From the NCBI RefSeq assembly GCF_028583425.1, contig NC_072807.1, forward strand, positions 29,455,001 through 29,519,000: DNA of 64,000 bases, in the 5' to 3' direction. The position numbers and the translations under genes are program-made. Below, in pieces: positions 31,826 to 41,060 of the stretch; position 1 is the stretch's first letter, and every line of letters begins with the position of its first letter. Origin of the DNA: Eublepharis macularius. Its lineage: Eukaryota > Chordata > Lepidosauria > Squamata > Eublepharidae. The notes beneath the pieces were generated by a model, which had not been told where the DNA came from, did no database searches, and was given only the letters and a program-made list of their open reading frames with translations.

Positions 31826-32044
31826 ATCCAGAGGAGTTAGCTGTGTTAGTCTGTAGTAACAAAATAGTAAAGAGTCCAGTAGCACCTTTAAGACTAACCA
31901 ACTTTACCGTAGCATAAGCTTTGGAGAACCACAGTTATCTTGGTCAGATGCTGACGAAGAGAACTGTGGTTCTCCAAAGCTAATGCTACGGTAAAGATGG
32001 TTAGTCTTAAAGGTGCTACTGGACTCTTTACTATCTGCATAAGG
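31826..32044. mobile_element. Penelope-like fold-back insertion, copy 3
   Basis: A perfect 12-bp target duplication tatctgaataag flanks it (31814-31825 and 32045-32056). Here the longer arm is on the left (GAGGAGTTAGCTGTGTTAGT). The plus arm has the ribozyme-like core CTGACGAA...GGTTCTC, but the essential GAAA has become CAAA, so the motif looks inactive. Confidence 0.85.
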
Positions 32045-32165
32045 TATCTGAATAAGGGAGCTCTCTCAAAAGCTTATACCCTGGAAATCTTGTTGGTCTC
32101 CAAGGTGCCACTGGACTCAGATCCTGCTGTTCTACTGCAGGCCAACACGGCTACCCACCTAAAAA
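32045..32165 (+). mobile_element. Old PLE fold-back, right part, next to the CpG island
   Basis: CTCAAAAGCTTATACCCTGG, GTTGGTCTCCAAGGTGCCAC and GCCAACACGGCTACCCACCT form the right arm of the older element split by copy 3. It ends where the CpG island begins. Confidence 0.6.
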
Positions 32166-32295
32166 CTACAGATCGTTTCGCACATCTCGCCCTCCCAATG
32201 TGGTACAGCCCTCGCCTGCGTGAGCCCCGCCTGCAAGGCACGACTGGCCTGCCCAGGCGTCTCCGCCCCCGAGGTGCCTCCTGCCACCCGAGAAG

Positions 32296-32298
<3 letters not shown>

Positions 32299-32329
<31 letters not shown>

Positions 32330-32330
32330 G
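32299..32330. repeat. (GCC)n trinucleotide repeat in the putative 5' UTR
   Basis: About ten uninterrupted GCC/CGC units inside the CpG island, some 230 bases upstream of the ATG. Confidence 0.9.
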
Positions 32331-32558
32331 CAGAAATCCCGCTGGGCTGGAGCCGAAGTTGGGGGCGAGCCGCCCGGCAACCGAGGCGTCCCGCCCCCGG
32401 CTCCGCCCGCGCAGGCAGCTCCAGGCTTCGTGCTGAGCCGGCGCCCGGCGGGGCGGAGGAAGCGAGCGGGGACCCTCCCCCGGCCGATCCGGCCATCGCG
32501 CTCCGGCGGCGAAGAGTTTGCGCTCCTGCCCAGAGGAGCGGCTGCCTGCTGGCCCACC

Positions 32559-32610
32559 ATGGACTCGGATTCCGGCGAGCTGAGCGACGGCGACCTGGTG
32601 CCGGCGGCGG
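32559..32610 (+). CDS. First coding exon of an unidentified vertebrate gene
   Basis: The ATG lies in CCCACCATGG, a strong Kozak context (A at -3, G at +4), and is the first ATG of the CpG island. The exon encodes MDSDSGELSDGDLVPAA and ends after the first base of codon 18, directly before GTAAGC, a consensus splice donor, so the intron is in phase 1. The peptide is acidic and Ser/Asp rich with no signal peptide or membrane segment, which suggests a cytosolic or nuclear protein with a disordered N-terminus. The frame stays open upstream to 32220 and downstream to 32795, so reading frame alone does not prove the splice. I do not recognise the gene and give no symbol. Later exons must lie beyond this window. 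Confidence 0.65.
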
Positions 32611-32964
32611 GTAAGCGGAGCCGCCCGCGGGGCTCTTGCGCTTGCCTGGCTGGGGAGCAGGGCGCCCTGGGGGGCGGCGGCTGTGCAGCGCTCAGGATCG
32701 CAGCCTCCCGCGCCCGGGCTGGGAAGGGAGGGGAACTCTGGGCAACCTCAGAGGACCAGCCTCGCCTTGGGGGGGAAAGGAGCTCTCGGGGGTAGGAGCT
32801 CGGGGGCAGTTACTCCTCCGGCAAGCGAGACCCGGGCGAGGCTGCAGTTAGATGGCAAAGCCGGCTTCGGGGCTCCCTCTTTCCTCCCTCTCTCCCCCCA
32901 GCAGACATGCCTTCCCGGTTTGCAAGCCTGGAAGCACGGCCAGTCTCTGGCTGGTTCTGACTAG

Positions 32965-33165
32965 GTGTTTATTGAGTGCATTTTTATCCCACCCTTCTTC
33001 CCAAGGGCTTCTCTCCCCTGCTAGTTATCCTCAAAACAACCTTGTGAGGTAGGTTGGGTCAAGAGAAGAAGAGGCCCGTGGCTTTCTCAGTAAGTTGCAC
33101 CGCAAGGGTTTGAACCTGGCTGTCCCTTGCCCAGTGCTATAACCGCTGTGCCACTTTACCTGAAA
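32965..33165 (-). mobile_element. tRNA-derived SINE, MIR-like subtype 2
   Basis: TTATCCCACCCTTCTTCCCA (reversed tail), CAACCTTGTGAGGTAGGTTG (core) and GGTTTGAACCTGGCTGTCCC (B box). Confidence 0.7.
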
Positions 33166-33950
33166 ACTGGGGTATTGCTGTAATAAGGGGAGGGGTGTCT
33201 GTGTACTACTGTGCCACACACAGACACAGTTTCTGAGATTTGGTGTCTGAGTGGGAAATAGATGCTTCCTGATCCTACCGTGCATGAGTGCCCGTGCAAG
33301 GATGCTCAGTTTCTCAGCTGTCCTTCCTGCAAAGTTGCTCTTGTGAACAGCTCTTCCAGCTTCCTGGTTTTAATTTCAAGCAGGGACTCGGCTGACTGGG
33401 CCTGACACAAGGGGCAAGGAGTGGGGTGCATGTGCAAGAGGGAGCGAGGCACCCTTGGTCTCTGTGTGGCTCACGCGAATGTTTACTTGGTGGTTTAATA
33501 AGCGCTTTGCATATGTTTTCTTTAGTGGCATTTTCTAGAGCTGCGGTCTGGCAAGGGATGCAGGGCTCGCAAGGAAGGCTTTGTGAGTTAAGACAGGATC
33601 TCGTGGGGGAAGGGGGTGAAAAAAGAACCTCGAGAATCTTAATTCCAAAGTTGCGGTTAGGGTTGGCACACACCCAAAGCATCACCAGCTGTCCGTGGCC
33701 GCAAGTATCCTAGAAGGGTTTGTCGCAAATTTTTTAGAACAGCTGCTGATAACTTGCCTTAAACTAGAAAGTTTACCTAAGGCTGTCACATGAGAGGAAC
33801 TGACCCAGCAGACTTTATCACCAGATCTCTCTGTTTCCCAATGAATGCCTATGCTAGAGGCATTGATTTTCTTGAGACTTTCTGGCTACGTTGATGGGAG
33901 GCAGAGGGTGAGTCTGCTCTTGTGTAGGTGGGAAGTGGTATATAGAAAAC
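33166..33950. other. Unassigned intronic-type DNA
   Basis: No exon or repeat recognised. Overlapping frames near 33314-33713 on both strands have no domain. Confidence 0.4.
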
Positions 33951-34011
33951 CAACAAGAGGGGAATAGAAAAGAGCCTGGTAGCACCTTTAAGACTAACTA
34001 ACTTTACTGTA

Positions 34012-34051
34012 GCATAAGCTTTCGAGAACCACAGTTCTCTTCGTCAGACGC
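34012..34051 (-). ncRNA. Hammerhead-ribozyme-like motif (PLE copy 4, minus arm)
   Basis: On the minus strand: GCGT, CTGACGA, an extra A, stem GAGAAC/GGTTCTC, GAAA, GCTT, ATGC. It is the mirror of the plus-strand motif at 34050-34089 and overlaps it by two bases. Confidence 0.55.
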
Positions 34052-34089
34052 ATCTGACGAAGAGAACTGTGGTTCTCGAAAGCTTGTGC
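34050..34089 (+). ncRNA. Hammerhead-ribozyme-like motif (PLE copy 4, plus arm)
   Basis: GCAT (34050-34053) precedes the core CTGACGA (34054-34060), followed by one unpaired A and a six-base-pair stem II (34062-34067 with 34072-34077, loop TGTG). Then come GAAA (34078-34081), GC, T, T and GTGC, which pairs with GCAT apart from one G-T wobble. Predicted cleavage is after 34085. Confidence 0.6.
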
Positions 34090-34278
34090 TACAGTAAAGC
34101 TGGTTAGTCTTAAAGGTGCTACTGGACTCTTTTCTATTTCGCTACTACAGACTAACACGGCCAACTCCTCTGGATCTAAGAGGGGAATAGTCTCCAATAT
34201 ATAGCAATAAACTAGGGGACTAGGTCCAAGGAGACTATGCAGCCAAATCATTCAAAATCAACAAGCACATTTGTCAAA

Positions 34279-34890
34279 TTTATCAGATATCAAGATTGTA
34301 AGTGCAATCATGCATACATAAGCCGTCGTGGACGAAGCGGTCCCAGCCAGCGGGAAGGAATGGCAACAGGTGTGCTAGCATTTAAAACGTCCCGTTTCGC
34401 ACTGCTGAACATTCTCTGTGGTGGCTCCACCTGGTGGAATGGTGGGCCATTCCACCAGGTGGAGTCACCACAGAGAATGTTCAGCAACTGATTATCTCCT
34501 GACAAGGGAAGGGATAGCGAGGAGGGACCACTGGGCAGAATGGAGTGATGTACAGGAAGAGGATTCCAGCTTGGGGAGGGGCTTTAAAGGCACGTAAAAG
34601 AGGCTGGCGAGAAAGCAGTGTGAAACGGGATGTTTTAAATGCTAGTGCACCCATTGCCAACCCTCCAGGAATATTTCTTCCCGTCGGCTGGGACCACTTC
34701 GTCCACGACGGCTTGTTGCCCGTAAAGAATAGAAAAAGATCGTTGGTGGACTATAATGGACTATTCTATATAAAATGTACCTTACATTGTGAAGCATCTG
34801 ACAGTTTGGTGGTCTATGAGTGGCTACTTCAATTATGAAAGCATTATTATGTATGCACAATTGCACTTACAATCTTGGTACTTGATAAAT
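34279..34890. mobile_element. Nested palindromic retroelement-like insertion
   Basis: The outer inverted pair is CAAGATTGTAAGTGCAATCA (left) against its near complement at 34848-34890. The middle pair is GCCGTCGTGGACGAAG (34323) against CTTCGTCCACGACGGC (34695-34712). The inner pair is a 40-bp hairpin at 34403-34486. The right arm has about 135 extra bases between the outer and middle pairs. GAAACGGGATG near 34622 and its complement near 34388 recall motifs of other PLE families, but assignment is uncertain. Confidence 0.55.
34403..34486. repeat. 40-bp perfect-type hairpin
   Basis: Arms 34403-34442 and 34447-34486 pair with one mismatch around a TGGG loop. It is the centre of the larger palindromic insertion. 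Confidence 0.85.
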
Positions 34891-34904
34891 GGGAAGTGTT
34901 ATAG

Positions 34905-35130
34905 GGCTGTGCTGAAGACAGTAAGCTGTGAGCTAGGAAGTCCCCAGTTCAAATGCCGACTGTGCCACGACCTTGCCGGTTGGCATTAACCAAGCCACAC
35001 GCTCTCAGCCTCAGCCCCATCTGCATTGTGGGAGTTATCATACTGGCCCACCTTACAGGGTGATGGTAATGATTACAGATTAATATGGGTGTGAAAGGCC
35101 TTTTCTGTGGTGGAAAGTGTTATAGAAATG
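34905..35130 (+). mobile_element. MIR-like SINE (diverged)
   Basis: CCCCAGTTCAAATGCCGACT (B-box region), ACCAAGCCACACGCTCTCAG and CACCTTACAGGGTGATGGTA in the expected order. Confidence 0.5.
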
Positions 35131-36440
35131 GTGAGCGTGATCATCACGTATATTCTGTGAGAAAGCCAACAGAGACCGCAAAGGGCTGTTTCTGCCCAAA
35201 GCATTCAGAGACCTCTTTGCAACTCTAAGCTTGCTGTGGTTAGCTATGCAGTTCCGAACCATCCAAAATTATAATGGGATGTTTTTTAACAATATCTGAA
35301 AGCAGTCGTAGCAGAGGAGTCCCTAATTGCTGCAAAACTATGAATACGTAAAGGGGTCCAAGGCTGATCAGAAGTCTTTCTGATTAAGGCACTGTGTGTG
35401 TTTGCCCTCCTGCATTCCTAGCTGGGTGCACCAGTGCCCTGCAGCTAACATGGAACAAGGTTCTTCTCGTCCCAAGACTTCCCAGTGGTGTCTCGAGAAA
35501 GCCAGCTGTGAGGGTCTTTGGGTCAGGAGGCGGCCTTCTTGCACTGTGTAACCCATCAACACCGCTGGTGCCAGGGTTTCTGGCACCCGTGGCCACCCTC
35601 ATGTGGCCACACAGTGCATGTGTGTGCCCCCAGACTGCATGATGATGTCATCATGCAGCAAAGCCGGGGCCGGCGTGTGGAGGCTACCCACGCTCCGCAT
35701 GCTGCCCCAGCCGCCTGCTGTGCCTGGCCCGCGGCTGCTGCACCTGGTCGGGGGCATGTGGCAGCAGTGGCGAAGGTGGGCTGTGGCGGTGCAGGGCTGG
35801 CCTGCTGCAGGCCAGGCATGCCAGCTCTGTGGCGTGCACCGCCCCCAGCACCCCCTCTGGTGCCCCAGAACCCGCGGCGCCCACCTCACTGCCTCAGTGG
35901 TAGCACTGGCCCTGCCCATCAAGGTGCAACCTGCAAGACTTGGGCCATGTTCAACAGTGAAACGTCAGACAATCAGTCACACGATCCAAATATAAAACCA
36001 ATGCTTGCTAGAATGCTCGTCTGCACAACAAATGCCTCTTCTGTATTTCCTCTTTCGATGGCTGCTTTGGGAGTGTTAATGTAAATGATGTCACTGAAAT
36101 AGCACTTCAGTCCCCATAGTGAGAGCCCTTGTCAAATGTCATGAATTTGATGTCAAGAAGGGTTGTGTTTAGAGTCAAAATGGACTCAGGCTCTCCAGCT
36201 GTGAGACTGAATCCAAGCAGTGTTCTGTGGAACTGAAATGCTGGACTGGCTTTGATACGCAATCAGTTTTTGGCCCAATCCTCTTTGGCGTGCAGCTAGA
36301 GCGGTTGTGATTTATGAGGAGTTTATGGGATGACCAGCATGCTTACATAGTGTCTGGGTCCAAGAGATTATTGTCATGTATACAACCCATTATCTCTGGT
36401 CTTAACATTTGCAGGACATGCGCCTTCCCAAAAGTCCTCT
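35131..36440. other. Unassigned DNA with a GC-rich block
   Basis: No exon recognised. Positions 35560-35930 are rich in GCC/TGGCC words, giving many overlapping open frames on all strands (for example 35518-36084). This pattern reflects composition, not coding. A near-perfect 22-base palindrome (TGCATGATGATGTCATCATG-type) lies at about 35636. Confidence 0.45.
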
Positions 36441-36476
36441 GAATGCCAATGGTGATAGTCCTATTTGTATATATTT

Positions 36477-36690
36477 ATTTAGGGGAATACAAAGCATCTG
36501 CTTTGTATACAGAAGGTCCCAGGTTCGATCCTTGGAATCCCCATTTAAAACAACAGGGAGTAGGTGATGGGAAAGACTTCTGCCTGAGGCCCTGGAGGGC
36601 TGCTGGCAGTCTGAGAAGGCAATATTGACCTTGATAAATCAATGGTCTGGTTTAGTAGAAGGCAGCAGCACTAAGCCGATGAAAGTTACT
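36477..36690 (+). mobile_element. tRNA-derived SINE, type B
   Basis: GCATCTGCTTTGTATACAGA (anticodon-arm region), CCAGGTTCGATCCTTGGAAT (B box), GGGAGTAGGTGATGGGAAAG and CAATATTGACCTTGATAAAT, ending near GGCAGCAGCAC. Confidence 0.8.
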
Positions 36691-37031
36691 AGTCCACTTG
36701 CCCACACTGAGCTGTATTAATTGGATGTACCATATTTATGGTCTGAAATGAAAGAATGCAGGTCAAGAAGACAAGGGTTTGCACAGGTACGTTCTAATTG
36801 TGCTGTTAGTGGTTTCATCACACTTTTGCTACATTCGGAGGCATTTGTTTTTCAGAATCACATATCACAGGGTTTTTTTTCACCCTTAGAATGGCTGTTT
36901 GCCTTTACTTTGACTTCCACCATCGGATAAAACACATACATTACCCTATTTACCCGAAAGGAAGAGGAGGCTCTTCCCAGGACCGCCGTTAAAAAGACTA
37001 CGGGGTGTGTCTTTTGTTCACATCCAAGCAT

Positions 37032-37178
37032 GGACACAAATAAAAATTTTGTGTATAACCTTTTTCGAGGATCGTTTTTCAGGTAACTGGAGTACCTGTA
37101 TGTTTCCCCCCAGGTACCGTATTTACCTGAAATACGATCCTGAAAAAAAGGTTATACACAAAAAGTTTATTTGTGTAC
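37032..37178. repeat. Fold-back repeat
   Basis: The left arm GTGTATAACCTTTTTCGAGG and GATCGTTTTTCAGGTAA are answered by TTACCTGAAATACGATCCTG and AAAAAAAGGTTATACAC. Arms are about 70 bp around a short centre. No target duplication assigned. Confidence 0.65.
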
Positions 37179-37199
37179 ACGCCTGTATGTTTCCCTCAT

Positions 37200-37428
37200 C
37201 CTGACCTGGATAGCCCCGGGAAAGCCTAACCACAACAGAACTCGGAAGCTGAGCAGGGTCAGCCTTGGTTAGTAATTGGATGGGAGGCCACCCAGGAAGT
37301 CCAGGGGTGCTGTGCAGAGAGAGGCAATGGCAAATCACCTCTGACAGTCCCTGGCTATGAAAATCCCAGCAGAGGTAGCCATAAGTCAGATATGACTTGA
37401 TGGCACTTCCCAGTCCCACAACGTACTT
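37200..37428 (+). mobile_element. 5S-rRNA-derived SINE
   Basis: CCTGACCTGGATAGCCCCGG, ACTCGGAAGCTGAGCAGGGT and TTAGTAATTGGATGGGAGGC give a long 5S-like head. Body GGCAATGGCAAATCACCTCT, tail GTCAGATATGACTTGATGGC. Confidence 0.9.
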
Positions 37429-37843
37429 CCCCCAACAGGATAAAAAACTACAGGGGGAGTTGTTTGAAGCTAGCTGTGTGCCTTTCCCCGACAGGATAAA
37501 TAGCACCTCCCCAGGGGTGTTTAGGTTAGGAAAACAGCATCGGGTTGGGGCAGGAGGGTGAGAAGGCTTAAGAGCTCTCTCTGTGTGCTCTGGTCCTGGT
37601 CCAAATTGGGTGAGCGCATGCACTGGAATTGAGTTTTGGGAACAGAGCTCCCAGAATGTGTTGCATTGAAAGTCCTCTTGTTGGCCACAAGGACTCTGTA
37701 ACATGTAAACTGGCCTTTCTCATTTATCATGGGTCACCATGAGAAGTGGCTATTTATATATAAATATTGTGAGCTGCCTCAAGCATAGGAGAGGCCAGAG
37801 AGAAACATCTTGGAAAAAGTGAAAGCCTGATGAGATAGAAGCC

Positions 37844-37846
<3 letters not shown>

Positions 37847-37892
<46 letters not shown>
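37847..37892. repeat. (TG)23 microsatellite
   Basis: An uninterrupted dinucleotide run of 46 bases. Confidence 0.97.
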
Positions 37893-37894
<2 letters not shown>

Positions 37895-38509
37895 TGTTAG
37901 CATTTCTGTTGCATGCTTTGTGCTAAGAATGTCCCTTATTTACCCTTTGGGTTTACTGGATTGATATGAAACGCATTCCTCTGGGAGTTGACTCCTTGAG
38001 CTTGGGTGGTATTCTGTGTTTAGTTAATTGGGAACTGATTTTGTAACATCTGAAACACACAAGTGAGGCTGTTTCAGTTTGCTTGTCGTCCCCCCACCCC
38101 CGCCAGAAAAGTTGTGACATGTGGTTGAAGACAATACAAACCATCTGTTTTCCGTAGATGGAAAATAGGCTTAAAGAATCAAAAGATGGAGAAATGGGTT
38201 GTTCCCAGGTCAGATTCTTGGACAACTTTACTGATTGTCGGTACAAGCAGTCATGAAAAGTGCACAGGCTAGAACGTGGGTGAATATCGCTTCTGATGTG
38301 ATTTCCTAATGCTGGGCTTTTGGCACATCCTTGCATTGGTAAATTGTATGATTATCTGTAATGATGTGTGGGTGATTTACCTTTTCCCACACCATTTTCC
38401 TAACCTTCAATAGCCCCCTTCCCAGATTTGCTGTTTGCTTCACTTGCAAATGTACAGATTGCCATGCGTTTCCTATATCGGGGCCCTTTGTGGCTGCAGT
38501 GTACCCATT
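37893..38509. other. Unassigned DNA
   Basis: No exon or named repeat; a 127-codon minus frame (37953-38336) is without recognisable domain. Confidence 0.4.
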
Positions 38510-38660
38510 TACTTATTTTTATATTAGTTAGACTTCTATCCCATCCTCCCCGCAAGCAGGCTCAGGGTGGGTTACAACAATAGAACATAATAAGTTACAT
38601 TAAAACTTCACTAAAACTGGAAAATTTCCGTAATACCACTCCAAACAGCAACCTTACAAC
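38510..38660 (-). mobile_element. LINE 3' tail fragment
   Basis: CTATCCCATCCTCCCCGCAA and CAGGCTCAGGGTGGGTTACA, a reversed CR1/L2-like terminus. Confidence 0.55.
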
Positions 38661-38730
38661 CACCCCTGCCAATAATACATAAGGTGTGGAGGAAAAGGAG
38701 GGAAAGCAGGCCTTTCAGTTCAGCTGTAGC

Positions 38731-40154
38731 CAGGGGTCATTTCGTAGAAAAAGACCTGGAGGAACTCATTAGCATAACTCATTAGCATATGCCACACCTC
38801 CTTGCCATCGCCAGAATTGTCACAACAGAGAATCTCCCGTGTGGTATTATGTCTCCACAATGGTTTTAATAAAGGATATATTAATTGAGTACTGTTTCAC
38901 AAATTTGTTTATACAGAGTAAGGGATGTAAAAAACAATTTGTATATTCTTTTGTTTCTCTTGACACAACCATATACTACACCATATATTGCAACCTCCCT
39001 AGACCTCAATTATACAGGCATCTTATGCGTTCTAAAAACAATTCATTAAAGTGTCCCGTGCTCAAAATGCTATCATGGATGTTATTAAAGTGCAATTGCT
39101 TTTGGCATCCTATGACACTATTTCTCATATAGAACTCGATTTGCCTTGCATACAGGTACAATACAGGTACAGTATATCTACTATTACTATTACTATACAT
39201 ATACTATTGTATGTTTTAAAATTTGGGAATGTATTATATTGTTATGTGTATTTTCCAGCATCTGTGCTCTTTGAGAAAGAAGCTTGGAAACGGACCTTAC
39301 AAGGATCTGGACCGTCCGTTAGAGAATGCAGTCACAGAACCAACTACGTGTACCTATGATTATGGGTCTTTTTGATCTGTGACATTCACAGTGTCTGGAA
39401 TTACCCTTATACTGTACCTGTATTGTACCTGTATGCAAGGCAAATCGAGTTCTATATGAGAAATAGTGTCATAGGATGCCAAAAGCAATTGCACTTTAAT
39501 AACATCCATGATAGCATTTTGAGCACGGGACACTTTAATGAATTGTTTTTAGAACGCATAAGATGCCTGTATAATTGAGGTCTAGGGAGGTTGCAATATA
39601 TGGTGTAGTATATGGTTGTGTCAAGAGAAACAAAAGAATATACAAATTGTTTTTTACATCCCTTACTCTGTATAAACAAATTTGTGAAACAGTACTCAAT
39701 TAATATATCCTTTATTAAAACCATTGTGGAGACATAATACCACACGGGAGATTCTCTGTTGTGACAATTACATTACCGTGTTGCTCTATTTTGTTGTACA
39801 TCGCCAGAATTGTGTCATTAGTAAAACTGAATTGCGTATGCCACACCTCCTGACATCACCTATTTTGGCTGTTTTGGACCCAATCCTGGCCATTCAGGGC
39901 CAAAATTGGGCGCAAAATGGCAAAAAGGGGCTGAAAATGGCAGAAAAGGGGCACAAAATGGTCAGGATCAGGCTGTTGCTGAGAGTGATCCACCACCTGT
40001 CAAGAGGCCTGATCCAGGCCATTTCGGCCCCAATCCAGGACGAAACAGGCCCAAAATGGCAGAGAGTCAGGTGGGCGGGGCCACCTGACATGTGACCTCT
40101 TTGGGGAACTGCCGGAACTGCGTTCCTGTGCGTTCCCCCTCGAAATGAGCCCTG
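38731..40154 (+). mobile_element. hAT-like element carrying an inverted-repeat retroelement
   Basis: The ends CAGGGGTCATTTCG and CGAAATGAGCCCTG are inverted, with a perfect 8-bp target duplication gctgtagc at 38723-38730 and 40155-40162. About 430 bp belong to the hAT element, including a stretch of repeated AAAATGGC words near 39900-40060. The remainder is the insertion at 38821-39798. No transposase frame. Confidence 0.85.
38821..39798. mobile_element. Inverted-repeat retroelement with 362-bp arms
   Basis: Arms 38815-39176 and 39408-39769 are inverted copies that look identical or nearly so. The same 97-codon open frame is found at 38839-39132 on plus and 39452-39745 on minus with no residue change. 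The loop (39177-39407) is unrelated single-copy sequence. A perfect 15-bp duplication catcgccagaattgt flanks the unit (38806-38820 and 39799-39813). The right arm has an extra tail of about 29 bases (ACATTACCGTGTTGCTCTAT). This geometry matches the PLE fold-backs, but I see no ribozyme core here, so the class is uncertain. Confidence 0.75.
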
Positions 40155-40269
40155 GCTGTAGCTCATATGGCGGGCTGGATGACCATCTGCCCCCCCTGAC
40201 AAGAGGCCAGATTGGGAGGCTTTCCAGATGATGCTTAAAAATGCTTTCAGGAAATCCATTCAGCCTAAC

Positions 40270-40470
40270 ACATTTTTATCCCTCCCTTCCTCCAGGGAGC
40301 ACAGGGTGGTCTCCATAACCCTCCCTTCTCCAGATTATCCTCACAACAACCCTGTGAGGTAGGTTAGGCTAAGAGAAAGAGAGCGGCTTAACATCATCGG
40401 ATGAGCTTCATGGCAGTGTGGGAGTCTGAGCCTGGTTCTCCCCAATCTTAGTCCAAGATTTATTCTTGGA
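40270..40470 (-). mobile_element. tRNA-derived SINE, MIR-like subtype 2
   Basis: TTTTTATCCCTCCCTTCCTC (tail), CAACAACCCTGTGAGGTAGG (core) and CATGGCAGTGTGGGAGTCTG. Confidence 0.65.
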
Positions 40471-40798
40471 TGATCTACTAGCAACTTCTCTAATTTGGTC
40501 CTTTGGAGGGGAAGACAGATGCTGTAAAGGGTGAAGACTATATTGTTGGGTTGCCAGTTTTTTATTTGACCTTTTCTCAGCAGTCTGACACACAGACATT
40601 AAGAAGGTGAAACTTTTTTCCTAATACAGAGAGGAAGTGAGGCGAGAAGGCTTGGTGGTTGGTTAAAGCCACAGAAGTAGGTGGGGGGGAAATAGCAATT
40701 CTCAAATACTTCTCTGTGCACATAAAACTCCATAGATGTGCTTCAGAAGTTCATGATCTGATTTTAAGAAGATCTATAAGGAAAAATTATAATATGCA

Positions 40799-41052
40799 CA
40801 GGGCTTTTTTTCAGCTGGAACGCGGTGGAACGGAGTTCCGGAACCTCTTGAAAATGGTCACATGGCTGGTGGCCCCACCCCCTGATCTCCAGACAGAGGG
40901 GAGTTTAGATTGCCCTCCGTGCCACAGTGTAGGGGGAAATCTAAACTCCTCTCTGTCTCGAGATCAGGGGTCGGGGCCACCAGCCATGTGACCATTTTCT
41001 CCGAAGGCAACCCACTGAGTTCCACCACCTCTTTTCCCAGAAAAAAGCCCTG
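40799..41052 (+). mobile_element. hAT-like MITE, CAGGGCTTTTTTTC family, copy 3
   Basis: A perfect 8-bp duplication aatatgca at 40791-40798 and 41053-41060. The ends CAGGGCTTTTTTTCAGCTGG and CCAGAAAAAAGCCCTG, with the same internal palindrome as copy 1. Confidence 0.92.
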
Positions 41053-41060
41053 AATATGCA

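Larger units (their letters stand above)
32165..32860 (+). promoter_or_regulatory. CpG-island promoter
   Basis: A sharp change to GC-rich, CpG-rich DNA with several GC boxes (CTCCGCCCCC near 32262, CCGCCCCCGGCTCCGCCC near 32394, GGCGGGGCGGAGG near 32446). There is no TATA box. The first ATG in the island lies at 32559 in a strong initiation context and is followed 52 bases later by a splice donor. This is the usual layout of a broadly expressed vertebrate promoter. The start of transcription cannot be placed exactly and is probably between 32,250 and 32,500. Confidence 0.75.
33968..34177. mobile_element. Penelope-like fold-back insertion, copy 4
   Basis: A perfect 13-bp duplication aagaggggaatag flanks it (33955-33967 and 34178-34190). 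The two arms are inverted and meet at GACGCATC. The right arm is longer by about 40 bases (CTACTACAGACTAACACGGC), a tail not present at the outer end of the left arm. Both arms carry a hammerhead-like core. Confidence 0.9.

Noticed and set aside
32220..32795. 191-codon open frame through the CpG island
   Set aside because: It begins at a GTG, runs through a good splice donor at 32611 and owes its length to GC-rich composition. Only the part from the ATG at 32559 to 32610 is called coding.
35634..35656. 22-base palindrome with a CRE-like TGATGTCA core
   Set aside because: Imperfect at the centre, in a compositionally biased block, and with no other promoter signals.
35518..36084. Long overlapping open frames near 35.5-36.1 kb
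   Set aside because: All frames on both strands are open in this GC-rich block, and no domain or splice-flanked exon is visible.
38839..39132. 97-codon frame found on both strands at 38.8 and 39.5 kb
   Set aside because: It is the same DNA repeated in inverted arms. The peptide resembles no known domain, so it is not treated as a gene.
38815..39769. Assembly palindrome artefact
   Set aside because: A 15-bp target duplication outside the arms and a tail on one arm only are expected of a real insertion. The possibility is kept as a refuting test.
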